DNA of 64,000 nt. It comes from Desulfobaculum bizertense DSM 18034 (GTDB lineage: Bacteria; Desulfobacterota; Desulfovibrionia; Desulfovibrionales; Desulfovibrionaceae). The notes under the pieces were generated by a model, which was given only the letters and a program-made list of their open reading frames with translations, made no database searches and was not told the origin of the DNA. The stretch covers positions 1 to 64,000 of the forward strand of contig NZ_FUYA01000003.1 in NCBI RefSeq assembly GCF_900167065.1, given 5' to 3'. Positions 52,906-61,450 of this stretch are shown one piece after another. Each line of letters starts with the position of its first letter. Position 1 is the stretch's first letter. The position numbers were made by a program, and so were the translations under genes.

Positions 52906-53973
52906 ATGAAAATAACGTGCCCTCACTGCGACTATGCCCGCGAAGTTCCTGATGATAAAATCCCAACAAAGTCTGTTCGAGCCACCTGCCCCAAATGTGG
53001 GAAAAAATTTCAGTTCCGTGCTCCAGAATTTAGCTTTGATGATGAACTCAAGCAGAACGAGACCCCACAGGCACCAGCTGAGGGCGTCAAAACCGTCAAA
53101 ATTTCTTTGAGTGAAGAAGAAGTCGCAGCGGATGAACATTCTGTCGCAAAAAAGCAGCAGGAGCATGAGGACGTCGAAGACGAGCTGAACCCGTCCAAGC
53201 CCCAGAGCATGCAGGAAACAGAAGAAATCTGGGACCGCCTGAACAGCATGGACGGCGAAGAGGATGAAAACCGGGCCTACCGTGAGCGCTGGCAGGAACA
53301 GCAGGAGTTCCGCCCAAGAGAAAGCAGCACACAGGCAAGCTCTTCAGTTCCCTTTGAGAATCTCGAAGAGCATGGCTTTTTCAATGGCCTGATTGAAACC
53401 ATCAAAAAAGTCAGCAAGACTCCTACGGAATTCTTTTCGAAAATGCCCCTTGCTGGCGGCCGGAAAATGCCCCTGATCTTTTACATTCTTTTGGGTGAAT
53501 TTTCGGCACTGTGCCAGACCATCTGGCAGGTGCTTGGGTCCATTCTTGGCATCAATGTTCTGGTCGCGCTTGGCCCGCAGCCCGCTGGAAACTCGGAGCC
53601 TGGACCGGAATCTTTTGCCATTCTTTTGGTCCTTCCGATTCTTTTATTTCTTTTCAGTCACATCAGTTCGGGTATACTGCACGGAACAATTCGCCTGCTG
53701 CACAAGAAAAACCAGCCATATGAGGCAACGTACAGAGTCATTTGTTATTCCTGTGCGCCAACTGTTCTTTCAGTTTTTCCTGTGATAGGTGCTATTGTAG
53801 GTTCCGTCTGGAGTCTTGTTCTCACTTACAAGGGCCTGAAAAAAGTCCACGGCATGAGCGTGGGCAAAACAATCAGTGTTCTGCTTCTCCCGTTCCTCGC
53901 ACTCATGATCCTGTCGATGATTGTTTCTTTCCTGATCGCCATGTGGTTTGCTGTCAACACAGGATCAATTTAG
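52906..53973 (+). CDS. Zinc-ribbon Yip1-like membrane protein
   Basis: A 355-aa protein. The N-terminus is an MJ0042-type zinc ribbon with Cys5, Cys8, Cys28 and Cys31 (CPHC...CPKC), followed by an acidic, probably disordered linker (about 45-165) and a C-terminal Yip1-like domain with about five membrane segments (PLIFYILLGEFSALCQTIWQVLGS, split here). Similar zinc-ribbon/Yip1 proteins are common in delta-proteobacteria without assigned function. First gene of a cluster with two small envelope genes. Confidence 0.7.
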   Translation: MKITCPHCDYAREVPDDKIPTKSVRATCPKCGKKFQFRAPEFSFDDELKQNETPQAPAEGVKTVKISLSEEEVAADEHSVAKKQQEHEDVEDELNPSKPQSMQETEEIWDRLNSMDGEEDENRAYRERWQEQQEFRPRESSTQASSSVPFENLEEHGFFNGLIETIKKVSKTPTEFFSKMPLAGGRKMPLIFYILLGEFSALCQTIWQVLGSILGINVLVALGPQPAGNSEPGPESFAILLVLPILLFLFSHISSGILHGTIRLLHKKNQPYEATYRVICYSCAPTVLSVFPVIGAIVGSVWSLVLTYKGLKKVHGMSVGKTISVLLLPFLALMILSMIVSFLIAMWFAVNTGSI

Positions 53974-53991
53974 CCGTCCCTGAGGTGACGC

Positions 53992-54327
53992 ATGTTTGAT
54001 GCTCTGAAAAAACGCCTGAAAGATTTCCTGGATTCAAAAGTCCTTGAGGATGACATTGCACCCCAGACTTTTCTGGAGCTGTCCAATGAACTCCTTGAGC
54101 TTGCGGATGCAGCGTCGAACTTCTGGCACAACGAACCTCAGTTCCAGCAGCGGGTGCAGCGAATCCGCACCGAAATGGAGCAGCTTGAGTCTTTGGCTTC
54201 CAAGCCAGAATTCAAACGCCTGTCCCCACAAAAGCGGCTGGAACTGCGGGAAAGTCTGCTTGCGTCCCGCGAGCAGCTCCTTGAGGCAATGGGCACAGTT
54301 CCTGCCCCAACCTCCACTCTTCAGTAG
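53992..54327 (+). CDS. Small helical protein, unknown
   Basis: A 111-aa, highly charged all-helical protein with no membrane segment: LKKRLKDFLDSKVLEDD at the start, then heptad-like repeats through RTEMEQLESLASKPEFKRL and RLELRESLLASREQLLEAM. No family is recognised. It starts 18 bases after the Yip1-like gene and lies before a lipoprotein gene, so the three may form one transcript. Confidence 0.6.
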   Translation: MFDALKKRLKDFLDSKVLEDDIAPQTFLELSNELLELADAASNFWHNEPQFQQRVQRIRTEMEQLESLASKPEFKRLSPQKRLELRESLLASREQLLEAMGTVPAPTSTLQ

Positions 54328-54423
54328 CTCTCCTTTTTGCGGCACGTATCTTGCTGTCTTTTTTCTGTCCGGAAGCTCTCCACAAGGGCTTCCGGGCAAA
54401 ACGCAGCAAGGAGTATCCCGCTT

Positions 54424-55098
54424 ATGAATCCCCGCATTTCTGTTTTGGCCGCATGCATGGCCCTCTTTCTTCTGTGTTCCTGCGCTGGAGACTTTGATCT
54501 CTCTGGCCCCGGCACAGTCTACCTGGACGAAGAAGTCAAAAGCTCAGACGTCCAGCGTATGGTCCAGCCCAAAAACCACCCCATGCGGCCTTTGACGGCG
54601 CTTATGCTTCCTTTGCGCGTTGACCAGAAAATGCGGGACAGAAGCTACCTCGGCATGGAACTTTCCCGCATTGTCTGGCAAAGCATGCTCGAAGTTCAGG
54701 CCTTCCCAGCCCTGAGCTTTGCAGAAGATTCTGCGCTTCGAAACGACTTTGCTGCGGCGCAGTCCGTTGCCATAAGCCAGGGCGCCGACCTCATTATCGG
54801 GGGAGAAATTACTCACATTCTTGATGGCGGCACAGCAGGACAAACACAAGTTTCCATGCGCATCCGCGTGTATGACGCCACCACAGGAACACTTATCTGG
54901 TCTCTGGCACAGGCTGGCCAGATTATCCCGGGGCAAACCCGCGACTTTGTCTTTTATCGCCTGAAATCACGGCTTCCACTGTCCCCGGTCCAGACTGTTG
55001 TCGGCAGCATGGCCCAAAGCATGGGTGAAATCATCCGGGACTGGAACATGCCTCAACCCAAAGACGACGCCAAAGAATCGCCAAAACCTGCTCTCTAG
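54424..55098 (+). CDS. Outer-membrane-type lipoprotein, unknown
   Basis: A 224-aa protein with a type-II signal peptide: hydrophobic ACMALFLLCSC with the lipobox Cys at about residue 20 followed by Ala-Gly. The mature domain has LTALMLPLRVDQKMRDRSYLGMELSRIVW and DLIIGGEITHILDGG, which resemble the CsgG/FlgT-like fold of secretion-related lipoproteins. The start at 54424 has AAGGAG 10 nt upstream; the frame is open 29 codons further. Likely anchored in the outer membrane. No precise role can be given. Confidence 0.65.
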   Translation: MNPRISVLAACMALFLLCSCAGDFDLSGPGTVYLDEEVKSSDVQRMVQPKNHPMRPLTALMLPLRVDQKMRDRSYLGMELSRIVWQSMLEVQAFPALSFAEDSALRNDFAAAQSVAISQGADLIIGGEITHILDGGTAGQTQVSMRIRVYDATTGTLIWSLAQAGQIIPGQTRDFVFYRLKSRLPLSPVQTVVGSMAQSMGEIIRDWNMPQPKDDAKESPKPAL

Positions 55099-55107
55099 TT
55101 CGGATTT

Positions 55108-55121
55108 TTGACACAGGTCAA
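55108..55121. promoter_or_regulatory. FNR/DNR-type palindrome
   Basis: TTGAC-N4-GTCAA is a perfect inverted repeat of the form bound by FNR/CRP-superfamily regulators such as DNR. It lies 34 bases before the siroheme/ferredoxin gene start at 55156. The binding protein is not identified. Confidence 0.5.
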
Positions 55122-55155
55122 AGAACCGGGGGCAGGTGTCTGGTACAGAAAATTT

Positions 55156-55857
55156 ATGAAGCACACACATTCCAGAATGACACAGGTCCCCGGTGACGGT
55201 TTTTTCATTGAAGCATGCCGAGGAGCACAGTCCTGCCCCATGCAGGCCGTTTCGGCTCCAGAACTTCTTGAAAATGTCCAGCAGGTTTTGGCAGAAGCCA
55301 AAATCGGCGAACGACTCCGCAGCATGTATGGTGACGCCCCGCTCTTTCACCACATGCTCAAACTCTCCATCTCGTACTGTCCTAACGGCTGCTCCCGCCC
55401 GCAGATTGCCGATATTGGTCTGCTTGGCGCGGCAAGTCCCGTCCTGACCAGCTCCGACTGTATTCAGTGTGCAAGCTGCCACAGCTCCTGTCGCGAAGGT
55501 GCCCTTTCTATTGATACTGAGGGAACCGTCACGAATATCGACATGGAGCGCTGTGTTCGTTGCGGCGCCTGCATCAGTGCCTGCCCCTCCGGAGCCATCC
55601 AGCCCGGAGCCACTGGATTTCGCCTCCAGCTTGGCGGCAAACTTGGACGCCATCCCAGACTGGCGCTCGAAGTTCCTTTTATCTTTGCCGCAGAATCGAT
55701 TCCTGATCTTCTTGAGCATGTCATTTCCACAATCTACTCTTCTCTTCGCCCCGGAGAGCGCTTTGCAGACTGTGTCGACAGGCTCGGCATAGACACCATT
55801 AGCGATGGTCTGAAAAAATTTTCCTGTGAGATACCTTCACAAAGCCGTAAAAAATAA
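55156..55857 (+). CDS. Small sulfite/nitrite reductase-like protein with ferredoxin domain
   Basis: A 233-aa protein. It has the siroheme/4Fe-4S signature CX5C (Cys21, Cys27) and CX3C (Cys75, Cys79, YCPNGCSRPQIADIG), as in low-molecular-mass sulfite reductases, then two 4Fe-4S ferredoxin motifs at Cys102-112 and Cys133-143. The usual N-terminal half of larger sulfite reductases is absent. It may reduce sulfite or nitrite, or act as a siroheme-binding redox protein; the nearby siroheme-dependent heme genes are suggestive only. An in-frame TTG at 55108 would extend it, but that codon is inside a palindrome. Confidence 0.75.
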   Translation: MKHTHSRMTQVPGDGFFIEACRGAQSCPMQAVSAPELLENVQQVLAEAKIGERLRSMYGDAPLFHHMLKLSISYCPNGCSRPQIADIGLLGAASPVLTSSDCIQCASCHSSCREGALSIDTEGTVTNIDMERCVRCGACISACPSGAIQPGATGFRLQLGGKLGRHPRLALEVPFIFAAESIPDLLEHVISTIYSSLRPGERFADCVDRLGIDTISDGLKKFSCEIPSQSRKK

Positions 55858-55920
55858 CGTAAAACCACAAGGTCTTGCACCGAGTCTCTTTTGGCATCCC
55901 CGCATCAGGTCCTACCAGGT

Positions 55921-55948
55921 TTGACACAGCCTATTTCATAGCTAAATA
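55921..55948 (+). promoter_or_regulatory. Promoter of the heme cluster
   Basis: TTGACA at 55921-55926, a 16-bp spacer and TAAATA at 55943-55948. The leader to ahbC is about 145 nt and contains a strong CGTCGG/CCGACG hairpin at 56018-56033. No known riboswitch fold is recognised. Confidence 0.6.
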
Positions 55949-56099
55949 CTAGGCATCTCAAACCCCAATTGCGACTTTGACTCTCAGTGCTGTTAGGTCT
56001 ATGTTGCGGGGCATCCGCGTCGGGCACCCGACGATAGAACAGATTCATCCGCCGCCGCTCTATCCGGGGCCTTACGGCGAACCCATACGGAGGTAGTTC

Positions 56100-57281
56100 A
56101 TGATAGGTATCTCAAAACTGTACTGTGGTGCTGTGGAAGCATCTGACGCACTGCGTTACGGCCGGGAATCCGGCAAGCTTCCTTCCCACCTTCTGCAGTT
56201 TTCCAAAGATAAAAAGCCCGTCGTGGTCTGGAATATGACCCGCCGCTGCAACCTGAAGTGTGTGCATTGCTATGCTCAGGCTGTGGACCCGAACGGTAAA
56301 GACGAAATCAACACCGAACAGGGCAAGACCATCATCAAGGATCTTGCTGAATACGGTGCCCCGGTTATGCTCTTTTCCGGTGGCGAGCCTTTGGTTCGTG
56401 AAGACCTCCCCGATCTGGCAAAATATGCCACAGAACAGGGCATGCGCGCTGTTATTTCCACCAACGGAACACTCATCACCAAGGAAAAGGCTGCCGAGCT
56501 GAAAAAAATCGGCCTGTCCTACGTTGGTATTTCCCTTGATGGCGGTGAAGAGATTCACGACAAGTTCCGTCAGGTACCCGGTGCCTTCAAACGTGCCATC
56601 CGTGGTATCGAAAACTGTAAGGCCGAAGGCCTGAAAGTTGGTCTGCGCTTCACCATCAACAAGCGTAACCAGACCGAAATCCCCAAACTTTTCCAGCTGC
56701 TGCGTGACCTCGAAGTCCCGCGCATCTGTTTCTACCATCTGGTTTACTCCGGCCGTGGTTCCGAACTGATCAAGGAAGACCTCGATCATCAGGAAACCCG
56801 CGCAGCCGTAAACCTGATCATGGACGAGACCCGTCGCTGCTACGAAGATGGTCTGGAAAAAGAAGTCCTCACCGTCGACAACCACGCAGACGGCCCGCTC
56901 GTCTACCTGCGAATGCTGAAGGAAGATCCCAAGCGTGCTGAAGAAATCGCACAGCTTCTCCAGTTCAATGAGGGCAACAACTCCGGCCGCGGCATTGGCT
57001 GTATCTCCTGGGATGGCAAAGTCCACGCCGACCAGTTCTGGCGGAATCACACCTTCGGAAACGTGCTTGAACGCCCCTTCTCCGAAATCTGGGATGACCC
57101 GAATATTGAACTCCTTCACAAGCTCAAGGACAAGAAGCAGTATGTGAAGGGAAGGTGTGCAACATGCAAATATCTGGGTATATGCGGCGGCAACTTCCGT
57201 GCCCGAGCAGAAGCCTACTACGGGGATGTCTGGGCAACGGACCCCGCATGTTATTTAACAGACGACGAAATCAGGCCGTAA
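56100..57281 (+). CDS. ahbC: 12,18-didecarboxysiroheme deacetylase AhbC
   Basis: Radical SAM enzyme that removes the acetate side chains of 12,18-didecarboxysiroheme to give Fe-coproporphyrin III in the alternative heme pathway. The 393-aa protein has CX3CX2C at Cys50, Cys54 and Cys57 (TRRCNLKCVHC), FSGGEPLVR for SAM, SLDGGEE, and a C-terminal SPASM-like Cys set (CATCKYLGICGG). It heads a cluster with hemB, ahbD and a siroheme decarboxylase subunit, as in Desulfovibrio. AhbC rather than AhbD is chosen by its N-terminus and cluster order. Confidence 0.88.
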   Translation: MIGISKLYCGAVEASDALRYGRESGKLPSHLLQFSKDKKPVVVWNMTRRCNLKCVHCYAQAVDPNGKDEINTEQGKTIIKDLAEYGAPVMLFSGGEPLVREDLPDLAKYATEQGMRAVISTNGTLITKEKAAELKKIGLSYVGISLDGGEEIHDKFRQVPGAFKRAIRGIENCKAEGLKVGLRFTINKRNQTEIPKLFQLLRDLEVPRICFYHLVYSGRGSELIKEDLDHQETRAAVNLIMDETRRCYEDGLEKEVLTVDNHADGPLVYLRMLKEDPKRAEEIAQLLQFNEGNNSGRGIGCISWDGKVHADQFWRNHTFGNVLERPFSEIWDDPNIELLHKLKDKKQYVKGRCATCKYLGICGGNFRARAEAYYGDVWATDPACYLTDDEIRP

Positions 57282-57490
57282 GGCACAACTTCTACGCACT
57301 GCGCAGCAAGCGAGCTCTTGTCGTTCTGAATCAGGCCATAGCAATCCATCAGCGTCGCTGCACCAGCATCATGGAGCAGCGCGAGGAACTGGAAAACAAA
57401 AAGCGCTTTGCTCTTCGAGAAGAAGAAGCAGCAAAACGCCGGAACTATCACAAGATGATAGAACTTGCTCAGGGCCACTCTCATCATTAA
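57251..57490 (+). CDS. Small basic helical protein inside the heme cluster
   Basis: A 79-codon frame from ATG 57251, overlapping the last 31 bases of ahbC in another frame, to a stop at 57488. The product is very basic with a coiled-coil centre (MEQREELENKKRFALREEEAAKRR, split) and ends in a His-containing HSHH. No clear ribosome site is seen, so translation may depend on coupling with ahbC. It fills the otherwise empty space before hemB. Not recognised; possibly a real small gene, possibly chance. Confidence 0.4.
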   Translation, partial: LFNRRRNQAVRHNFYALRSKRALVVLNQAIAIHQRRCTSIMEQREELENKKRFALREEEAAKRRNYHKMIELAQGHSHH

Positions 57491-57552
57491 GTCATGCTCA
57501 CGCCGGGATGCGCTCTTGCGCATCCCGGCGCATTTGTATCAGGAGGAAAATC

Positions 57553-58548
57553 ATGGACCTGCCAAAATTCCACCGGGGCCGCAGACTCCGCACCAGCACC
57601 ACCATTCGGGATCTCGTACGTGAAACCGTCGTCCGCCCCGAAGACCTCATGATGCTGTATTTCGTCGTTGAGACGGATGACCCAAATTTCAAAAAGCCAA
57701 TCGACGCCATGCCCGGCCAGTATCAGCTTTCTGTTGACCAGCTCGAAAAGCAGGTTGGCGAAGCCGTCGCTCTTGGCATGCGTTCCTGCATGCTCTTTGG
57801 CCTGCCCAAAGAAAAAGACGCCGTGGCCTCTGGTGCCTATGATGACAACGGCATTGTGCAGCAGGCAATCCGCCGCCTGAAAAAGAGCTTTCCTGATCTG
57901 CTCGTTGCGACCGACGTCTGCCTGTGCGAGTACACCTCCCACGGCCACTGCGGTCTGCTGAAAGAAGGCGACAAAAAAGGCCTGGTTCTGAACGACCAGA
58001 CCCTTGATCTTTTGGCAAAAACTGCTGTTTCCCATGCCAAGGCAGGCGCAGACATGGTTGCCCCATCCGACATGATGGACGGCCGCGTTCTGGCCATTCG
58101 CACAGCCCTTGATGAGGCTGGCTACAAAAACCTGCCCATCATGTCCTATGCAGTAAAATATGCCTCCTCTTTTTATGGTCCGTTCCGCGAAGCAGCAGAA
58201 AGCGCTCCTTCCCACGGCGACCGCCGAACCTATCAGATGGACCCCGGCAACCTTCGCGAAGGACTTCGTGAAGCCATTGCCGACGTTGAAGAAGGTGCCG
58301 ACATCATCATGGTGAAGCCCGGCCTGCCTTACCTCGACGTCCTGTATGCTGTTCGCCAGGAACTGCATGTCCCGCTTGCCACCTATCAGGTCAGTGGAGA
58401 GTACTCCATGATTAAGGCCGCAGCCCAGAACGGCTGGATTGATGGCGAAGCTGTCATGCTCGAGTCACTCACGGCTCTCAAACGCGCAGGCGCAGACCTC
58501 ATCCTCACCTATTTCACCGAAGACTTTCTGCGCCTTCAGGGGAAATAA
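57553..58548 (+). CDS. hemB: Delta-aminolevulinic acid dehydratase (porphobilinogen synthase)
   Basis: Condenses two ALA molecules to porphobilinogen, feeding siroheme and heme. The 331-aa protein has the zinc-binding Cys123, Cys125, Cys133 cluster (DVCLCEYTSHGHCG) and Schiff-base Lys202 (VKYASSFYGP) and Lys255 (MVKPGLPYLD). The Cys-rich site marks the Zn-type enzyme. Start at 57553 with AGGAGG; one base separates its stop from the ahbD ATG. Cluster position matches siroheme-route heme operons. Confidence 0.97.
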   Translation: MDLPKFHRGRRLRTSTTIRDLVRETVVRPEDLMMLYFVVETDDPNFKKPIDAMPGQYQLSVDQLEKQVGEAVALGMRSCMLFGLPKEKDAVASGAYDDNGIVQQAIRRLKKSFPDLLVATDVCLCEYTSHGHCGLLKEGDKKGLVLNDQTLDLLAKTAVSHAKAGADMVAPSDMMDGRVLAIRTALDEAGYKNLPIMSYAVKYASSFYGPFREAAESAPSHGDRRTYQMDPGNLREGLREAIADVEEGADIIMVKPGLPYLDVLYAVRQELHVPLATYQVSGEYSMIKAAAQNGWIDGEAVMLESLTALKRAGADLILTYFTEDFLRLQGK

Positions 58549-58549
58549 G

Positions 58550-59716
58550 ATGACAAAAACAACCTTTGAACATCCAAAAGCTGCTCCCGGCAAGCCTGCT
58601 CACGGAGCTGGCGGCCACCCCGGAGCCTGCCCTCACGGACATGGCGCAGCACAGGACGGCACTCCGCCGCTTCGTCTGATTGCCTGGGAAATTACTCGCT
58701 CCTGCAATCTGGCCTGCAAGCACTGCCGAGCCGAAGCACACACCGAACCTTACCCCGGCGAGCTGACCAATGCCGAGGCCAAGGCTCTTATTGATACCTT
58801 CCCGGAAACAGGCAATCCCATCGTCATCTTTACTGGTGGTGAACCGCTCATGCGTAAAGACTGGCCAGATCTGGTCCGCTACGCCAAGAGCAAGGGCCTG
58901 CGCTGTGTGATGGCTCCTAACGGAACGCTCATCACTCCAGAAGTTGCCAAGACCATGAAGGAAGTCGGTATCGAGCGTGTTTCCATCTCCATTGATGGCC
59001 CATGCAAGGACACCCACGATGAATTCCGTGGCGTTCCCGGTGCCTTCGAAGCCAGCATGCGCGGCATTCAGTACCTCAAGGATGAAGGTATTGAGTTCCA
59101 GATCAACACCACCGTCACCCGCGGCAACCTTGGCATGTTCAAGGACATCTTCAAGCTTTGTGAAGAGATTGGCGCTGTGGCGTGGCACATTTTCCTGCTC
59201 GTCCCCACCGGACGTGGTGCAGAGCTTGGCGCAGAGATCATTTCCGCCCAGGAATACGAAGATGTGCTGAACTGGTTCTACGACTTCCGCAAGACCACAT
59301 CCATGCAGCTCAAGGCCACCTGTGCCCCGCACTATCATCGCATTTTGCGCCAGCGGGCCAAGGAAGACGGTATCCCCGTCACCTTTGAAAACTTTGGTCT
59401 GGATGCTGTCTCCCGCGGCTGCCTTGGCGGCGTTGGATTCTGCTTTATTTCGCACACCGGCATTGTTCAGCCCTGCGGCTATCTTGAGCTGGACTGCGGC
59501 GATGTCAAAAAGACGCCCTTCCCGGAAATCTGGAAGAACTCCAAACACTTCAATGAGTTCAGAAATCAGGACTGTTTTGAAGGCAAGTGTGGCGTCTGCG
59601 AATATCACAAGGTCTGTGCTGGCTGCCGTGCCCGTGCCTACACCATGAACGGAAGCCATCTTGCAGAAGAGCCGCTGTGTTCCTACACCCCCAGAAAGGC
59701 CAAAAAGGACGCATAA
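58550..59716 (+). CDS. ahbD: AdoMet-dependent heme synthase AhbD
   Basis: Radical SAM enzyme that oxidatively decarboxylates the two propionates of Fe-coproporphyrin III to the vinyls of heme. The 388-aa protein has a His/Gly-rich N-terminal extension, CX3CX2C at Cys52, Cys56 and Cys59 (TRSCNLACKHC), FTGGEPLMRKDW, and a C-terminal SPASM-type set of Cys (GCLGG...CFEGKCGVCEYHKVCAGC). It starts one base after hemB and abuts the siroheme decarboxylase gene. Confidence 0.9.
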   Translation: MTKTTFEHPKAAPGKPAHGAGGHPGACPHGHGAAQDGTPPLRLIAWEITRSCNLACKHCRAEAHTEPYPGELTNAEAKALIDTFPETGNPIVIFTGGEPLMRKDWPDLVRYAKSKGLRCVMAPNGTLITPEVAKTMKEVGIERVSISIDGPCKDTHDEFRGVPGAFEASMRGIQYLKDEGIEFQINTTVTRGNLGMFKDIFKLCEEIGAVAWHIFLLVPTGRGAELGAEIISAQEYEDVLNWFYDFRKTTSMQLKATCAPHYHRILRQRAKEDGIPVTFENFGLDAVSRGCLGGVGFCFISHTGIVQPCGYLELDCGDVKKTPFPEIWKNSKHFNEFRNQDCFEGKCGVCEYHKVCAGCRARAYTMNGSHLAEEPLCSYTPRKAKKDA

Positions 59717-60175
59717 ATGGACAGCTTCGACAAGCAGATTCTGGACATCATTCAGTCAGATTTTCCCATTGCAGAGCGCCCCTACGCTGAGGTCGGCAAA
59801 GCCCTTGGCCTGAGCGAAGAGGACGTCCTCGCACGAATTCGTGCCCTGCGAGAAAATGGCGTCATTCGCCGCATTGGTGGCAATTTTCAGTCTCGCGAGC
59901 TGGGCTGGCACTCGACCCTGTGTGCTGCCGCAGTTCCCGAAGACCAGATTGATGCCTTTGTTGCGGAAGTCAATGCCCACCCCGGCGTCACGCACAACTA
60001 TCTGCGCAAAAACCACTTCAACATCTGGTTTACCTTTATTGGTGAGTCAAAAGAAATGGTTGCCGAGGCACTGGCTGCGATTACCGAAAAAACTGGTATC
60101 CGAATTCTTAACCTGCCCGCCGAAGAGATGTATAAGATCAAGGTGGATTTCAAAATGGACAGCAGCGCAGAATAA
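59717..60175 (+). CDS. Siroheme decarboxylase subunit (AhbA or AhbB)
   Basis: A 152-aa Lrp/AsnC-fold protein: an N-terminal helix-turn-helix-like part (FDKQILDIIQSDFPIAERPYAEVGKALGLSEEDVLARI, split) and an alpha/beta domain with GVTHNYLRKNHFNIWFTF. In this family the two subunits decarboxylate siroheme to didecarboxysiroheme, the substrate of AhbC. The GVTHNYLR motif suggests the A-type subunit, but the partner gene is not in the window, so the letter is left open. It starts directly at the ahbD stop. Confidence 0.8.
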   Translation: MDSFDKQILDIIQSDFPIAERPYAEVGKALGLSEEDVLARIRALRENGVIRRIGGNFQSRELGWHSTLCAAAVPEDQIDAFVAEVNAHPGVTHNYLRKNHFNIWFTFIGESKEMVAEALAAITEKTGIRILNLPAEEMYKIKVDFKMDSSAE

Positions 60176-60189
60176 GCGCTGGAGGAACC

Positions 60190-60858
60190 ATGAATCGAGA
60201 ATTTATTCTTTCTCCGTCACTGCTTTCCAGTGACTTTGGACGTCTGGCCGAGGAGCTGAAAGCTCTCGAAGAAGCACAGCTCAAATGGGTCCACTGGGAC
60301 GTCATGGACGGCAATTTTGTGCCGAACATCACTCTGGGTGCCCCCATCATCAAGGCCCTGCGCAAGAACTCTTCCCTGTTCTTTGACGTTCACCTGATGA
60401 TCGAACAGCCCGAGCGTTATCTGGAAGACTTTGCCAAAGCTGGTGCAGACCTGATCTGCGTCCACGCCGAGGCGACTCATCATCTGGAACGCACCGTCAG
60501 CGAAATCTCCCGCCTTGGTGCCAAGTGCGCCGTGGCCCTGAACCCGGCAACCCCACTCTCTGCCATTGAGTACCTCATCCCTCAGCTGGATATGGTCCTC
60601 ATCATGAGTGTGAATCCCGGCTTTGGCGGCCAGAAGTTCATACCCTTCTCCATGCAGAAGATCCGTGAACTCAGCGCCCTTCGCAACGTCCTGAACCCGA
60701 ATATGCTTATTCAGGTCGACGGCGGCTGCACCCCGGAAAACACTCCGGAGCTGGTGGAAGCTGGGGCCGATGTTCTCGTTTCCGGTTCTGCGTTCTTTGG
60801 CTTCCCGCCCTACGCAGAACGTCACCAGACCTTTCTCAAGGCTGCTGGCGCCCTCTAG
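60190..60858 (+). CDS. rpe: Ribulose-phosphate 3-epimerase
   Basis: Interconverts ribulose 5-phosphate and xylulose 5-phosphate in the pentose phosphate pathway. The 222-aa TIM barrel has SPSLLSSDFGRL, HWDVMDGNFVPNITLG with its metal-binding His and Asp, DVHLMIEQPE, MSVNPGFGGQKF and VDGGCTPEN, all diagnostic. GGAGG precedes the ATG. It ends the heme cluster transcript before a strong terminator; the pairing with ahb genes appears positional. Confidence 0.96.
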   Translation: MNREFILSPSLLSSDFGRLAEELKALEEAQLKWVHWDVMDGNFVPNITLGAPIIKALRKNSSLFFDVHLMIEQPERYLEDFAKAGADLICVHAEATHHLERTVSEISRLGAKCAVALNPATPLSAIEYLIPQLDMVLIMSVNPGFGGQKFIPFSMQKIRELSALRNVLNPNMLIQVDGGCTPENTPELVEAGADVLVSGSAFFGFPPYAERHQTFLKAAGAL

Positions 60859-60880
60859 GTCATTGCCACAGTAAAAAATC

Positions 60881-60913
60881 AGCGCCCCGTGATTCCTCAT
60901 GGGGCGCTTTTTT
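60881..60913 (+). terminator. Intrinsic terminator after rpe
   Basis: AGCGCCCCGT pairs with ATGGGGCGCT, then T6. It overlaps the end of the convergent minus-strand gene. Confidence 0.9.
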
Positions 60914-61106
60914 ATGCCTGTTTGTCTGACTTGCCGAGGAGCTGTGGCAAGAGCATTGCCAAGCCCACAGCCCATAGGGCCAGTACGGGGAAACGTATCC
61001 AGAACGGAACAAAGAACCGACTCAGCGGAATAAAAAGAATACCAGCGACAAAGTATCCAATCTGGACACTCCGGCGCTGGAACAGCTCTCGAATTGTCTT
61101 TCTCAT
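60912..61106 (-). CDS. Small membrane protein
   Basis: A 64-aa protein from ATG 61106 with two hydrophobic segments (about 14-33 and 37-55) and basic ends. It begins two bases after the stop of the 75-aa membrane protein gene, so the two form a pair. No family recognised. Such pairs may be membrane-stress or toxin-like peptides, but nothing specific supports that. Confidence 0.6.
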   Translation of the reverse strand: MRKTIRELFQRRSVQIGYFVAGILFIPLSRFFVPFWIRFPVLALWAVGLAMLLPQLLGKSDKQA

Positions 61107-61108
61107 TT

Positions 61109-61336
61109 TTAGCGCATCTTGTTTGCCAGTGCATTCAGTCCATACATGAGGCACAGGCCAATCACGACAAGAATAAATGCCGTCACTGGATTTTTGTAGG
61201 ACCCCACAAAACCAAGGTAGGAATCAATAAGCCCTTCGAGCCGCAAAAAACGAATCAGGCCAAGAAAACCATACGTTATAAACGGCACTGCAAGCACAAA
61301 TCCAAGGGTTTTAATGAAGAGCTTCAAAAAACTCAT
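61109..61336 (-). CDS. Small membrane protein
   Basis: A 75-aa protein with two clear membrane helices (about 5-30 and 48-68) joined by a short charged loop (RFLRLEGLIDSY). It ends two bases before the next small membrane gene. The call as a real gene rests on hydrophobic pattern and tight spacing. Function unknown. Confidence 0.6.
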   Translation of the reverse strand: MSFLKLFIKTLGFVLAVPFITYGFLGLIRFLRLEGLIDSYLGFVGSYKNPVTAFILVVIGLCLMYGLNALANKMR

Positions 61337-61450
61337 GCACTGACTCCATCACGTTTTTGGGACGGCGCGTGCTGCACCCTGCCCCTGTTTACTCATCATG
61401 GCGTATCGCCTCTGGCCGTCTCGTCTGCCCCCTCTCAAAAACCGCCAGCT

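Noticed and set aside
56112-59659. Long antisense frames across ahbC, hemB and ahbD
   Set aside because: Shadows of strongly biased coding sequence; no ribosome sites and no known domains.
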